A DNA stretch of 64,000 bases from Rhizophlyctis rosea (taxonomy: Eukaryota > Chytridiomycota > Chytridiomycetes > Rhizophlyctidales > Rhizophlyctidaceae): positions 62,001-126,000 of the forward strand of contig JADGJC010000077.1 in NCBI GenBank assembly GCA_027596075.1, in the 5' to 3' direction. The notes beneath the pieces are model-generated. The model made no database searches. It saw only the letters and a list, made by a program, of their open reading frames with translations, and was not told where the DNA came from. Shown here one piece after another: positions 11,531 through 23,896 of this stretch. Position 1 is the first letter of the stretch. Each line of letters starts with the position of its first letter. Position numbers and translations under genes: made by a program.

Positions 11531-14500
11531 ATGCCAGCGTCCAAGCCAGGAACAGGCAAAGAAAAGAAGGGAAAGGGGAAAGGAAAGAAGAGCAAGAAGG
11601 AGTTGGAGCGAGGTTCGGATTTCATGACCCATTTGCATTGCACCGATCTACATTCTCATTATGATGACAATCAAAAACCAGAACGCATCGCAGCAGAAGA
11701 GGCGCGGCTCGCAGAAGAAGGTTAGTCCCATCAACCTTACCCCACAATAGCAAAATGACCAACACATCCCCCAAAACAGCACGGATAGCAGAAGCACGCG
11801 CCAAAAAAGAACGTGAGGCAAAAGAGCAAGCTGAACGAGAAGCATTAGAGGCTCTATTCAACCAGGTAACTGACGCCGTTGACGTGATTGTCCACACACA
11901 CAAGAGATTGCCAACATGATCCTTCACTTACACCAACCCTCCAGGCCCAAACCCGCCTCGAAGAAGAAACAGAAGAAATCCGCCGCGTAACAGACACCAA
12001 AGCCGCAGAACTCAACATCCACACACGTGCAATTCAACAGGAACTCGAGGTATCTGCCCTTCCCCATTCATCATCCACATGCAACTCTGCCTAACAAGCA
12101 TCGCACATCAGTGGAAAAAATACCTAGAATGCAGCAAACTCCCCTCCCCCAAAAGCGAACGCGAAATGAACTCCTACCTAACTCTATGGTCCGAAACACC
12201 TCTACACGAAGAAGGCGACGACCCTTCTTTGGCGCCTTTGATCAAGATGTTACCTGAAGTTGACGAGGTAAAAGCACCACCCATCATCATTTACTCCCCG
12301 CATCAAAAAATACTGACCCTCACTCCACCCAACAGCTCTGCACAAACCTAGAATCCGCCCTCGCATCCGCCACACAACCCGAAACCAGCATCCTAACAAA
12401 TCACTTGATTCATTTAAGACATTTGATAACGGCAAAATGGGATCAGGCGACAGCAGATATATTACAGTACTTGGACTACTTCCACCGCGAAAACAACGAA
12501 AACTTCCAACTAGCTGACATGACGGACGGCTACGTCTTTGGCGTGTGGGGCAATTTTGTTAAAAACCCTCGGTATGCTGTCCTCCCTTCCCTCCTCCTTC
12601 CCCCTTTCCCCCCTTTCCCTCCCTCCCACTCTACTAACTCCAACCCCAGGTACAAATCCGTAGAATTCACCCCAACACCCCTCCAAACCACCCTACCCAA
12701 ACCCCTCGCGCTAGCCTCCGTCGCCATCCGGATGTTGTATCAGTCCAGCGCGGGGTGTACGAGTCCGTTTGAAGTTCAGGAGAGTGGAACGCATGTGTCG
12801 CCTGTTGGGGGTATATTATATTTAGATCTTGTGGAGATGCCGGAGCCGCCTAAGACCGTTGAGAGTTGGACAATTCGGCAACGTGAGTTGCGAGAGGGCG
12901 GGCGGGGAAAGTCTCGGTTGATTGAGGCGACATGGGGCAATTGACGCTTTAGTTTTCTCGCTAACCCCACCTTCGGCTCCCACACACACAGTCCTAACAA
13001 CAAACGGCACACTCCGTCGCCTCTCCTACCCCTTCAAGAAACCCGCTTCACCCGACCACACATCAGAAGAAGACCCCGACGCCGAAAACAGCAGCGGAGG
13101 CACAGACGCTACGGCGTGGCCTTTACAACTGACTTACGTCGCTGTTCCCGGCGCGTTTGTACGCAAAGAGGCGGCAACGGTCAAGTGGTGGAATGAGGAG
13201 ACGAAAGGGTGGGATGGGGAGGGGGTTGAGGGGGTTGAGGTTGATGAGGGTGAGGTTTTTGTTGGGGAGAGGGGGGGTGTTTGGTGTTAAGGGGATTGGA
13301 TGGTTTTTTTCCAAGGGACGGCAATTGAGGCGGTACCCTTTTTCAATAGAAACGGGGACGGTGAAGTTTAAGACGATACATTTCGCTCCTACGGCTTTAG
13401 TCCAAGTATGTCCCGGCCCGCCCCCCCCCCGCGCCCCCCCCCCCGCGCGGCCCGCGCCCGCCGGGCGCGCCCGCCCCCCCCCCCCCCCCCCCCCCCCACT
13501 AATGCCCTCCCCAACACAGAACTCCTACGCCGAATTCCCCTACCACGACTGGACAATCACCCCAACAACCCTCTCAACCGCCACCGTCACCATCCTCGGC
13601 CGCCTCGGCGACCTCGAACTCGAAGTCGGTGAAGGCGTCTGTCGACTGATACGCCCACGGAGCGCGTGGACGGAGAAGAACTTGGGAGGACGGTGGATGG
13701 AGGTTGGGATTTTGTTCAAGGTGTGTTGTGTTTGGGGATGTGGGAGGGGGGAAGGAAGATGTATGTTGGATATTTACTGACATGTATACTATTATGGAAT
13801 GGCTTTCTCAGAGGCTCAGTGAAATCGGGTTGAATTTCCGTGGTCCCAGAACCTTAAAAGGTGTGGATTTGGAGGATTTCATACTCAAGGTATCGCAATG
13901 TTTCCATCCCTTGAAATCCCCTTGAGGCAATATCCCCCTTTCCCTCCCGGCGCATTCCTTGCTTTCCTTCCTCTCCTTTTCCAACCACCTCCCCTCCACC
14001 CCTAAACAGAACCCAACATCAGAAGACATGTGCATATCAGGCATTTCCATCTGCTCTCCCTGTTTCGAGTTCCGTCGTAGCCCCGCCAATCGCAAGTTGT
14101 CGAGTTCGAAGGTTGCGTTCCAGGCGAGGGAGTTGGGGTGGGTTGCTGAGCAGCAGGCGGCCAAGGCTGCTGCTGCGGAGGGGCAGGGAGAGGGAGTCAA
14201 AAGTGTGGAGGAGGTTGCGGGAGGGGAAGGGGGAGCAAGTGGGGAGGAGGGTGGGGGGGAGAATGATTCGGTGAGTTTTATCTTGTCGTTGTGACGTTGT
14301 GGGGTTTGACTAAAGGGCGGGGGTTGTGGAGCGGGGGGTTGGGGGGCGGGGGGCAGACTGCTCCTACCACGGCGCAACACAATCAAGCAACATCATCCAC
14401 CATAAACTGACAAAATACCTTCCTAATCCCCAAGAACGAAAACAAAGGCTGGACCACCATCGTCTTTGACGCAAACTGGGTCGTGAACAATTCCCCTCAC

Positions 14501-14797
14501 ATGGCCGGGTTCGCTCTCCCTGACGGTGACGACCTGACCGACGCTTATAAATTCAACGCCGATAACGCTAACGGACACACGGTAAGTCAACGTCCTCTAT
14601 CACCTTACAGTACATCGTCACTAATGCACCCATCCTCCATACACACCGAACACCAGATCCACTCAACAGTCTACCACACCCTCCGCCCACTAATCAAAAA
14701 GGAAGAAAACCAGGCAAAGATCGAGCAAGGGTCTGTGATGTTTACAAAGACGTTGGCGCAGGTCATGAGTATTGCGAGGATGTTGTGTTTTTCGTGA
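11531..14797 (+). CDS. DNAI7: Dynein axonemal intermediate chain 7 (CASC1/FAP94 family)
   Basis: Axonemal protein associated with inner-arm dynein (Chlamydomonas IC97/FAP94). It begins MPASKPGTG with a Lys-rich, then charged coiled-coil N-terminus (EEARLAEE, ARIAEARAKKER, TRLEEETEEIRR). Family blocks follow: WKKYLECSKLPSPKSEREMN (12111 on), DGYVFGVWGNFVKNPRYKSVEF (split by the intron at 12571-12651), GGILYLDLVEMPE near 12820, VKWWNEETKGW near 13190, a segment like VTFSLDTFGP...W.LRP of the human protein (13360-13560), and a final IHSTVYHTLRPLIK...RMLCFS that matches the human C-terminus. At least ten introns. One intron (about 13409-13518) is an almost pure poly-C/GC tract, which may be an assembly problem. 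Start chosen as the first in-frame ATG after a pyrimidine-rich leader. Confidence 0.92.
13409..13500. repeat. GC-only / poly-C tract inside a DNAI7 intron
   Basis: After the donor GTATGT the sequence becomes nearly all C and G, ending in a C run of more than 25 bases just before the next exon. Similar tracts occur at 34738-34795, 46035-46080 and around the N gap at 58888. They do not alter the reading frame here because they fall in an intron. Confidence 0.8.
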
Positions 14798-15270
14798 GGG
14801 CCGAGGCTGAGGACTTGAGTTGGTGACGGGCAAATGGTGCTTAGCGATACTGTGTAAATATAGTGATTTGTGCGGCTCACAGTGTTGGTTGAGGGTTGGA
14901 TCGGTGTGTCATGTTGGAGGATGGGGATGTGTTGGGAGGTCTTATGCAAACAGGCACATACATACACGCACACATACATGCAAGCACACGTACATACATA
15001 CATACACACACGCACGCACGCAGGCACACACAAACACGGAACACAGCACACGAACACAAAGACAGCCACGCACAATAGTAATATGGGTGCAATTGAAAAA
15101 TTGCTAAAGAAACTTCATATTTCGAGACGTATGTACAACAAGCAATGGGGGAAAAACTTCGAATTGTGTTTTTCTTTCTTTGGGACCTTGAGGGGGTATC
15201 GGTGGAAAGGGAGGATGGGGGATGTATTCGGAGATTTGATGATGGTGTGCGGTGATGGGAAGGGGTTGCT
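14798..15270. other. Intergenic region with CA-rich microsatellite
   Basis: About 470 bp between the 3' ends of DNAI7 (+) and the HMG-box gene (-), which converge. An imperfect (CA)n/(TACA)n tract occupies about 14946-15058. The ORFs crossing it (for example runs of HTHTH or CVCVC) are products of the repeat, not genes. Confidence 0.8.
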
Positions 15271-15842
15271 TCATTTGCCGCGGTTGGGGTTCTCGGGGGC
15301 GTTCTTCCAGTTGCCCGCAGCCTGTAAGGATGGATGAGTGGTTAGACTATTGCCGGTTTGCGTGGTGTGTGCAAAAGGTGGATGATGATAACGTACCATC
15401 TTGAAGGCCTCCTTGTGTGCGATGCCGGGGTTTGCTGCCTTGACCTTGGGGAGCTCGGTCTTCATGAAGAGGTTGTCTGGTGGAGAGATGGCGTGAGTAT
15501 TGTGAAAGTTTGAGCCATGACTCTGAGAACGTGCAGACACTTACAAGGCGAAGTGCCCTTCTTGCCTGGAGAAGATGATGATGGGAGATAGAGAAGGAGT
15601 GAAAGTCGTTAGCAATGAGAAGGTAGACTGCAAACGGACACACACAAGCGATCAGCGCCCGACATGCTCAACAGATCACAAGCAAGCACAATTCTGATAG
15701 GTTTGTCTCTCATGAACACTCTCCCGCCCTCCCGCCCATCCAGATTCTCTCACTCCTACGCCGACGTTGAATACATACCAGCAGTCCCTGCGGTCTTCTT
15801 GGCGGGGGCCTTGGTGGTTTCAGCTTTGGCGGCCTTGGGCAT
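15271..15842 (-). CDS. Small HMG-box-like DNA-binding protein
   Basis: Four short exons: 15842-15779, 15565-15545 (21 nt), 15476-15397, 15321-15271. The product is about 70 residues: a Lys/Ala-rich N-terminus (MPKAAKAETTKAPAKK) followed by one HMG-box-like unit with YNLFMK, a Lys-rich middle, AHKEAFKM, and AAGNWKNAPENP. This pattern (Y-N-x-F-M-K ... W-K ... PENP) is that of the short fungal HMG-box/YABBY-like proteins that bend or bind DNA in the nucleus. Exon phases join cleanly. A TATA-like CTATAAAA (minus strand) lies at 16006-15999, about 155 bp upstream of the start. Function beyond DNA binding is not known from the sequence. Confidence 0.8.
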
Positions 15843-16457
15843 GTTTGCGATGAGTATGTGTGGGTGGGCAAAGGGTGAGTGAGTATTTGAGTGAGCGTAG
15901 TACGCGACGTTGACCAGTGTTGATTGAGTGTATTTGTGGGTAGATTGCGAGCAAAAGTGTTTGTCAAGTGTCGAGGGGGTTCCTGGGGCAGAGGGTGCTT
16001 TTATAGTGACGGGCGGAGTGCAGGAGTGCAGGCTGTGATTGCAGGTTGATTTGAGTGTCAGCCCAATCATGTCCCAATATGGCAAGGCGGGAAGAGTGTC
16101 ACGTGAATTGCAGATGAAATCAATCACGGCCCATTCCAGTCATATTGGGTGAGCCACCTTCACCCCGACAACTCGACAATTCAATCAGTCCAAGGAACCC
16201 ACCCCACTTGGTACGACAGGGGTCCCATCTCATCACAGCAAGGGTCCTTGTGTCCTCCTATTTCTTGGCAAGAATCCACGATGATGGCTGTGCCTTCCGG
16301 TTGCAATCAGGTTCCAGTCGCTGCCCCCACATCCCATGGTGCCATGCCCATGCGACTTCCGTCTACCAAAACCCAAATGCAACCTCAACTCTTTCCTGTC
16401 AGTACATCCAACAGGCAGCTCCCCTTTCTTGACCTACACGCAGTAGGAAACGCAACC
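15843..16457. other. Divergent promoter region (HMG-box gene / MFSD10)
   Basis: About 615 bp between divergent starts. It holds the TATA-like site above and two CCAAT-like motifs at about 16060-16080. An open frame extends upstream of the MFSD10 start to 16149, but the family alignment starts at 16458. Confidence 0.5.
15999..16006 (-). promoter_or_regulatory. TATA-box-like element upstream of the HMG-box gene
   Basis: CTATAAAA on the minus strand, about 155 bp before the start codon at 15842. Position and sequence fit a core promoter; no transcription data. Confidence 0.4.
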
Positions 16458-18395
16458 ATGCCACCAAAGGCAGAGAAGAAACCGCCAAACCCAAAGGCCG
16501 CTTTCGTACATAAGACACTCATCACCGTCTTCTTGGCTCTCTTGATCGACATCCTCGCCTTCACTATCATCCTGCCTCTTTATCCTCGCATCCTGGCACA
16601 CTATGAGAACGTTGACGGCAATGACGAGGTGTGTGTGTTTAGTGAACTGTAAACCGTGGTACGGGGGCGGGGCTGAGGGAATCACGGCTCTGGTTGTCAC
16701 AGGAGTTGGTGATGAGGATGGTGTGCTATTTTTGGCCACATGACCGTCGGTGCACTTCCAGGTGTTTCCAATCGTACGAAGGAATCATTGATGCGATTGA
16801 GAAAGAGTTGGTGGTGATGGTGGAGTGAGGGATGGGTGGGCGCGGAGTGCCCGTTTGAATTGGGGAAGGCCAATCCATTCGAGCAACTACCATGCTAACA
16901 GCTCACATTGCACTTCCTTTGAAAAGACCTCCCTCTACTACGCCGTGCGCACAGTCGTCCAACGGTTCCGCGAGACATTGGGCATAAAGGGCACAGGCCT
17001 CGACATCGTACTCTTCGGTGGTGCACTAGGATCAATGTTCTCTTTCCTACAATTTGTATCCAGCCCAGTAATTGGACGGTTGAGTGACAAGTATGGGAGG
17101 AGAACGGTCCTGTTAGTCAGTATGGTGAGTGGTAAATCAAACTTGTGAATTTTGCAATTGGAACCCGTCCCCTGTCACAGTGCACTCACACGAAATTGGT
17201 CCATACAGATAGGAAACGCGATCTCCATGTTATTATGGATCTTCTCCAAATCATTCACTGTATTTGTGTTCTCGCGCATCGTGGGAGGTCTGACTGAAGG
17301 CAATGTGCAAATGTCCATAGCCATGATTTCCGATGTGACGACTACTGAGACGCGTTCCCGTGGACTGGTAATAGAACCTCACTTCATCATCCACTTACAT
17401 CCCCCCACTCACATCCCTCCTCCCAAATCCAGGCCCTAGTAGGCATCGCCTTCTCCCTAGGCTTCACCGTCGGCCCCCCACTCGGCGCCTACTTCACATC
17501 CTACCACCTCCACGCCCTCTTCCCAACCCTCAAATGGCTCCCCATAAACGAATACTCCAGTCCAGCCCTCTTCGCCTTCATCCTAATCCTAATCGAAACC
17601 GCCTACCTCTTCGTCGCCCTCCCTGAAACTCTCAACTTTAAATCTTCCCCACTGTATCGATCTTCCATTCCTGCAACTGAGACGAAACCCCAACCAACGG
17701 TGAAAGCTACACCCGCAACGCCTTCTGCAGGCAAGGCACAGCAAACTGCATCACTACCACTCCTATCAACGATCCATTTTCTGTTTCTGTTTCTCTTCTC
17801 CGGCATGGAATTCACACTAACGTTCCTCACGCACGACCGTTTCGCGTTCTCGCACGCACAACAGGGCCGGTTGCTGGGTTTTATGGGTATCCTCGCCGCG
17901 CTGGTGCAGGGCGGGTACGTAAGACGGTACGCGCATAAGGGTGTCAGTGAGAGGGATATGGTTGTGCAAGGCATTGCTAGCGCCGGAGCGGGGTTGAGTA
18001 CCCTTGCGTGGGGAGATCGGACGAGTTTACGATCACTCTATATCGCGGCGGCGTTTTTGGCGTTTACGAGCGGGACGGTTGTGACGAGTTTGACGGCTTT
18101 GGCTAGTGGGGTGGGTAAGGTCGAAAGTGGCGGCGGCGGTGGTGGGGGACAGGGGGTGGGAGGGGAAGGAGGAGGAGGAGAAGAAGAACAGGGCCATGTG
18201 TTGGGGAAGTTTAGGAGTGCGGGGCAGTTGGGGAGGTGTTTGGGGCCTATATTTGCGTGTGGGGCTTATTGGGTTATGGGCGCTGAGGTTGCGTATGGGG
18301 GTGGGGGTGTTGCGATGGTTGTGCTTGCGGTTTTGGTTGTGGTGGTTGTTCCGAGGGGTGGGGGGAGGGTTGGGGAGGGGAAGAAGAGGGTTTGA
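16458..18395 (+). CDS. MFSD10: Major facilitator superfamily transporter, MFSD10-type
   Basis: Twelve-TM proton-coupled organic anion/drug carrier family (MFSD10, formerly TETRAN). First TM: LITVFLALLIDILAFTIILP after a Lys/Pro-rich N-terminus. Family blocks in order: LFGGALGSMFSFLQF (about 17013-17057) followed by the MFS signature GRLSDKYGRRTVLL; FSRIVGGLTEGNVQMS (about 17270-17320); IAFSLGFTVGPPLGAYF (17447 on); an FVALPETL end of the first half; then LFSGMEFTLTFLTHDRFAFS (about 17790-17850) and GKFRSAGQLGRCLGP near 18210. These match human MFSD10 segment by segment. Introns: about 16629-16926, 17125-17209, 17368-17432. The loop near 18120-18190 is Gly/Glu-rich and may be poorly conserved. 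Substrate unknown; likely plasma membrane or endomembrane. Confidence 0.88.
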
Positions 18396-18727
18396 GGGGT
18401 GTGGGGTTTGGGCTTGGGGTGAGGTGAGATGGGGGTGTGCGTGTGTAGATGATCCTGTGATATAGAAGGTAATAAGGACGAAGTTTTGGAGGGCTAGGTG
18501 CCCATTTTTTCGCCGGTCGAAATTTTTTGTGCGTGATGGAAGAGATAACGAGATGTGGGGACCTGCATTGAGTGTGCGTGACATGGCAAGAGTGATTATC
18601 CGTCAATCGTTCCGAATGAAGTTGCGAGAAAAAACTGTTCACATCACATTGAGAGTATTCTCCCACTTCTTCCTCACGATTATGGAGCAGTACGACACCA
18701 CCAAAAAACCAAGTGGTATATATATTA
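18396..18727. other. Intergenic, convergent 3' ends
   Basis: About 330 bp between the stop of the MFS gene and the stop of the Sec1 gene on the other strand. No gene seen; presumed shared terminator and polyadenylation region. Confidence 0.5.
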
Positions 18728-21700
18728 TCACTTCTTTTTGAACATCCCCAACTTCTTCTTCTTACTCTCTTCCGCCACTACTGGTGTCGCCGCACCACCA
18801 CCCGCTACACTGGGTCTACCCAACGATGGTATTGTGGCTGTGGCGGGCGTACTAGGCAACAACGACGTAACAGCCGCCTCGGTTTTGTGTAGTTCTTTGA
18901 GGGTTTCGAGTAGTTGGGTGGGATTTAGGATGTGTGTGCCGCCTGTTTGTTGGGGAGTTAGAGGGGGAGAGGGAGAAGAGGAAGGGGTTGATGAAGATGG
19001 GGAAGGGAAAGGGGGGAGAAAAAGAGAGAGGGAGGGAGGGAAAGAGGAGACGTACCGATGATGACTTCTCGTCCTGTTTCTCTCATGACTTCGTATGCGC
19101 TTCTCATTTCTGAGAACGTTACTCCCCCCAGAACAAAAAGTATGATTCTAGGTCCGTTTTTCCTCAAATCCCCACTCGCCTCCTCCTTCTTCTCCTTCTC
19201 CCCACTTCCCCCTGCTGCGTCATCCTCCTTCTTCCCCACAGGGCGTTTAGTAGCCCAACTCGGCCGCGTTGTGCGAAGGGAGTTTGGGTAGTTTGGATCG
19301 GGGGGTTGGAGGGCGTTAGCTGCTGCTCTGGCGGTAGTTTGTCGGATTGCGGCGGGGGCGGGGGCGAGGCCTCCTACTTCTGAGGCGGGGGGTTCGGTTA
19401 TCCAGGGGAAGATTTGTGTGTCGAGGGTGTTACGGGCTTGTTCCTTTTAGATATGAGGGAGAGGAATTTTAATTGTTACATATGGGGATTCTCAAATGCA
19501 AACGGAGGGATGACACACCCCACATGAGGTGCTTCCCATACCTGCATGATAGTCTTCATAACCGGCACCCATCGACTTAGATCATATGGGTTTTCATCAT
19601 CCGGTCCACCCTTCTTCTTCGCCCTTTTCTTCGCATGTGTTTTATACGCATAAGGTCCCTAAACCCACGTCACATCAAATAATTAGTACAGGATGTCAGA
19701 GCAACCCTTCACACCCAACCACAACCCTTTCAAATGCGAACAAAATCAATCCCCGCCCACCCCCACAAAACAGAATGCTCACCCTCTCGTCCCTCTCCCC
19801 CTTCTTCTCCAAATTAACGCTCAACCTCACACCCATAAGACTCAAATTCGTTATAGCCTGAATCTCTTCCAGAGAGAGTTTAGCGTGTTCCAAAAGACGT
19901 CGACGCTCGGTGTCTTGGATGCCGTTGAGGGTGATGATGTAGAGCATTAGCATGCGGACTTTATCTAGTGGGCTGAGGTGGGGTTAGTGTGTGGGGGAGG
20001 AGGGAGGTGGGGGAAGAGAGGATGTACCTGACGTCCTCGTCGGTGAGGAGGGGTACCATGTCCGGCACGACGTTTTTTGTGGGGCGGCCGTCGGCTAGTT
20101 CGCCTGTCGCAAGGTTCTGTATAATATTCCTCAACCTTGTCAGTCCAACCCCGTGCCTCTGCATCCCAATCAAATGAGCTGGGTTGATACAGATTTAGGC
20201 TCTTACCTGCTCAACCGAAGCGACTTGTTCCAATCTTCTCCGAGCGAAGGTTGTTTGGCATTCTGCGCAGATGTTGATGTGGACGGAGAACTTGGTTTGG
20301 GTTTTGTGAGCCATGGGTTGTTGCCAAATGAAAAGTCTTTCCATTTTGGAATCAATCGTAGACATACCTTGCTTTTCATATCCTGGAACTGAGGCAATGC
20401 ACCTAGCGTGTCCTTCATTGCTTTGAGAGCATCTATCCCGCCACTCGGCGCACTAATGAAAAGTTCCAGTTTCAGTGATACTTTCTTCCACAAAGCATGC
20501 GTACTGTCGCCTCCAACATGAAGAATACACACCCTTCCGACCCCTCCGGCTGTCCCAACGCCGCAGCCGCAGCCTTATTCTCAGAAAGGAACTTATTGAA
20601 CGTATCTCGTACGTATTCGACAGCTTCCGCAAAGTGCCAATGTTTGATCAGGTTCTGATCAAACGATTAGTGGTTGTTCCCAGCCCAGAGATAAGAATCA
20701 TGCGTGCATACCCATATAGCATCATTCTCATCCAAATTAGCGGAAGACACCTGCGCTGCATTACTATCCGTCGACGCTCCACCCTCTTGCTTATATCTAC
20801 AACAACACACATAAGTCAACTTCCATCCCCTCCCCCTCCCCCCAAAACAAAAAAAAAAACTCACATAACCTTCCCCCCCTCCATAACCAACAAATCATTC
20901 ATCATAGCCTGATACGTAAACTCATGTACAAGCGGCGACACCATATCCATAGTCCTATCCACTATAATCAATATCGCTCTCTTAAATGGCGTTTGGGGCG
21001 GGAAATCTGTATCCATGCGACTGAGGGCGTCGAGTTCAGATTGGACTTGGTGGGCGAGGCGGGAGCAGAGGTTTGAGCGGCCTGAGGTGGGTTCGAAGTA
21101 GCGGATGTGGGGGTATTCGCCGAGGGTTGCTAGGGTGGAGATTATCTGTGGTGGGGTGGGTGGGTTCAGTGGGTATGTATCGATTTGGTGGGAAGAAAGT
21201 GGTGGAAAACAATGGGTTATTCTTTGCTTACTCGTTTTGCGATTTTTTCTAGTTCGAAGGTTTGGGCGGCGGAGGAGACGGGGTTGTAGAGTGGGAAGAG
21301 GGAGCGTGGTTGTTCCATACTAAAGACGTTTGATTCGATGGCTGTGATTGGGTGAAGCGTGAGATGGGGAGCTTGCATTAACCGCACTGCTACGCATCGC
21401 GCTTTCATACCAATGAAATCAACATTCATCTCCTTTAATGTCCTCAGATACTGTGACACGGTAGCCGCCTTAATCTTATCAAACAGCGCATCCGACAATG
21501 CTATAAATCCAGAAAACCCAGTCAGCAACAATACCCACACAGCCCCCCCGCTTCCATTTTTGACAAAATTGCACGCCCCGCACGAAACGCACACCTGATG
21601 CAAAGAAAACATGCGCAGCAGCATACATCGGTTTCACTTTTGCAAAGTCGTCGATGAGTTTATCTACACATGCTTCGGTGGGGCTTATGAAGTAGATGGC

Positions 21701-22065
21701 TTCTTTATTTGGGTAGGATTGGCGTTTGGAGTTGAGGTCTTCTACCACTATTTGAATGGAGGGGAGGGGCCTGGGTTATGAGAAAACTCAACATGGATGA
21801 TGCTGGGAAGGTCGAATGAAGCACAGATAATTACGTGTGACATTCTCATCCAAGAGCTCATGCATCTTGACAGCAGTATTGAGGATTTTCAGTGTGTGTG
21901 GGTCAATGACGACGATTTTGTATCCGCCGGGAGGATTGACGGATTGGACCATATCTCCCATCACACCTGAATGAGAGAAGATGTTCCGTCAGCTACTTTG
22001 GTTTGGGCAGCGCCTTCAGTGGTAGCTGCCATACGTTTTTTGACAAGGTCCTTTATTGAAGTCAT
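18728..22065 (-). CDS. SEC1: Sec1/Munc18 (syntaxin-binding) protein
   Basis: Peripheral membrane protein that binds syntaxin-type SNAREs and promotes exocytic vesicle fusion at the plasma membrane. It starts MTSIKDLVKKR at 22065; the next exons encode VIDPHTLKIL, then EDLNSKRQSYPNKEAIYFIS and DFAKVKPMYAAAHVFF, all typical of the Sec1/STXBP1 branch. Further blocks are ILIIVDRTMDMVSPLVHEF near 20960-20910, MLYIITLNGI near 19940, GPYAYK and a PYDLSRWVP segment near 19580, PRIILFVLGGVTFSEMRSAYE near 19140-19100, and a basic C-terminus ending MFKK at 18728. At least ten introns. The linker at about 19260-19170 is a Lys/Glu/Gly-rich insertion. Sec1 rather than Sly1 or Vps45 is inferred from the EDL.KKRQ..PN motif. 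Confidence 0.9.
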
Positions 22066-22615
22066 CGTTGAGGGTTGCTATGAGAGATTTTACGGTAGGA
22101 ATCGCTTTCTGGATGGGGGAATCGAAGCCTCTAAGTCAAACAACGTTGCCGGTATTACTATTTTGTAGGAGCACGGACTTGAGACGAGAACTTCAGTGGT
22201 TGTCTCCAAGAAGTATGCAGGTAAGATCTCTTCTTGCGCGAAATGCTTTGGAAGAGGGGCAGAAAGGCGAGACAGCATTGCCCTTTGGCGGGTTGTTACG
22301 TAAACAAAAGACCCGTGGCTTGGTTTGTCTCCTTCTTGACCGCCAGGGGCTCGGTCTTCCGAGACTCTCCGACCTGTCGGACTCGGACAACCGAACCACA
22401 ACAAACCCGCCAACGCGCACGGAAAGGAGACCTTCTGCTCTCCCAAACACAACACAACAATGCTTCAATCGGTTTTTCCGCCTCTATGGGTTGAAAAAAG
22501 TTGAAAAACTTCTTAAAACAAACTGCTTCGCAGAATACACTCATCAATCCAGTACGCTCCGCTCCATTCATCATTCACCACATACACCGCATACACATAT
22601 TACTCACCCCACAAA
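22066..22615. other. Divergent promoter region
   Basis: About 550 bp between the starts of the Sec1 gene (-) and the reductase gene (+). No gene seen; overlapping frames on both strands lack family motifs. A small inverted repeat TCCGACCTGTCGGA occurs near 22370. Confidence 0.5.
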
Positions 22616-23896
22616 ATGAAGGTAGCGATAACCGGCGCAACAGGCTTCGTCGCCTCGCACACCATCCAACAAATCCTCGCATCCCATCCGGAAATCTCCG
22701 TAGTAGCCACAGTCCGAGACCTCTCACGCGCGTCCTTCATCACCGCCTTACCCGGCGCACAAGACGAGTCCCGGTTGAAGCTGGTAGTAGCAGACCTAAC
22801 AAAACCAGAAACATTCGAGAATGTTTTCGAAGGGTGTGATGCTGTGTTGCATATTGCGTCTCCGTACATTTTGTCGGGTATCAAGGTATGTTTGCCAACC
22901 CTTTGTTGTTGACATTGTCCTGGTTTGTTGCTCACGGTAAACATTGCTCCGATCAAATAGGATCCTATGAAGGAGCTTTTGACACCTGCAGTCGAAGGCA
23001 CAAAGAGTGTTCTGAAGGCAGCTCAAAATGCAAAAACTGTGAAGCGGGTTGTCATTACATCCAGCACGGTTGCTATTGCGGGAGGTGAGTAAGCTGTCCT
23101 CACAGTACGATAGCATCAGCGGCACAGTCAAGTGAACCTTTCCATCCATCATCCGTTCCTCCATTTCCATTCCAGATGCTCAGCCCGGCCACACATTCAC
23201 CGAAGCAGACTGGAACAACATCGCCTCCCTCTCCTTCATGCCCTACGCCTACTCCAAAGTCCAAGCTGAAAAAGCCGCATGGGCATTCATGGACGAGCTG
23301 AAAAAGTCAGGCAACCCTCCCTTTGACTTGGTAGTCCTCAACCCCTCCGGAATCTTTGGACCCAGTCTCAGCAAAAACGTCAACGAAACAAATGGGATTT
23401 TCATTCAATTTGCAAGTGGACAGATACCCGCGTTGTTCCATAATGGTGTTCCTTTGGTGGGTGGAAGTTCATCGTTCGGTTTTTTATTGTGTGGGGGCGG
23501 TGCACTGACTTCTACATCTCACTCCAGGTGGACGTCCGAGACGTAGCACTAGCCCACATCCTAGCCCTCAACCCCTCCGTCCCCTCCGGCCGCTACATCC
23601 TCTCAACAGAAACCCGTTCCATGCCTGACTTAGCCGCTTCAATTGCGAAAGCCGTTCCCGAAGTGGCAAAGGGCATACCACACACTGTTTTGCCGGACTG
23701 GCTAGCCAAAGTGATGTCGTATGCGATGGGGCAACAGGGTCAGGGCATGAGGGCAGGAATTGGGAAGGGAGGTAACATTCTTGATGGGAGTAAGGCGAGG
23801 AGGGAGTTGGGATGGACGCCGAGAAGTTTGGATGAGAGCTTGAAGGAGACTGTGGAGGATTTGATTCGGTGGGAGCATGTTAAGTTGAAGAAATGA
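22616..23896 (+). CDS. NAD(P)-dependent epimerase/dihydroflavonol-4-reductase-like protein
   Basis: Extended short-chain dehydrogenase, DFR/cinnamoyl-CoA-reductase-like group; these reduce aldehydes or ketones with NADPH. The N-terminal Rossmann motif is TGATGFVASH (residues 6-15), followed by VVADLTKPETF and LHIASPY. After the intron at about 22886-22960 comes VVITSSTVAI. The catalytic YSKVQAEK (Tyr and Lys, about 23248-23271) follows the third exon start, then VLNPSGIFGPSL. The last exon (from 23530) contains VDVRDVALAHI and ends KARRELGWTPRSLDESL...WEH, typical of the family. Three introns. About 350 residues, normal length. Substrate cannot be told from the sequence; it may act on methylglyoxal or a phenolic aldehyde, as relatives do. 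Confidence 0.9.

Noticed and set aside
13157..13780. 207-codon ORF across the DNAI7 3' exons and the poly-C tract
   Set aside because: It reads through splice donors and translates the C run as Pro/Arg; the spliced DNAI7 model explains the conserved pieces.
14820..15337. Long His/Thr- or Cys/Val-rich ORFs
   Set aside because: They are translations of the CA microsatellite on either strand.
16149..16457. Upstream in-frame extension of the MFS carrier to 16149
   Set aside because: No homology to the family N-terminus; the ATG at 16458 sits just before the first TM as in MFSD10.
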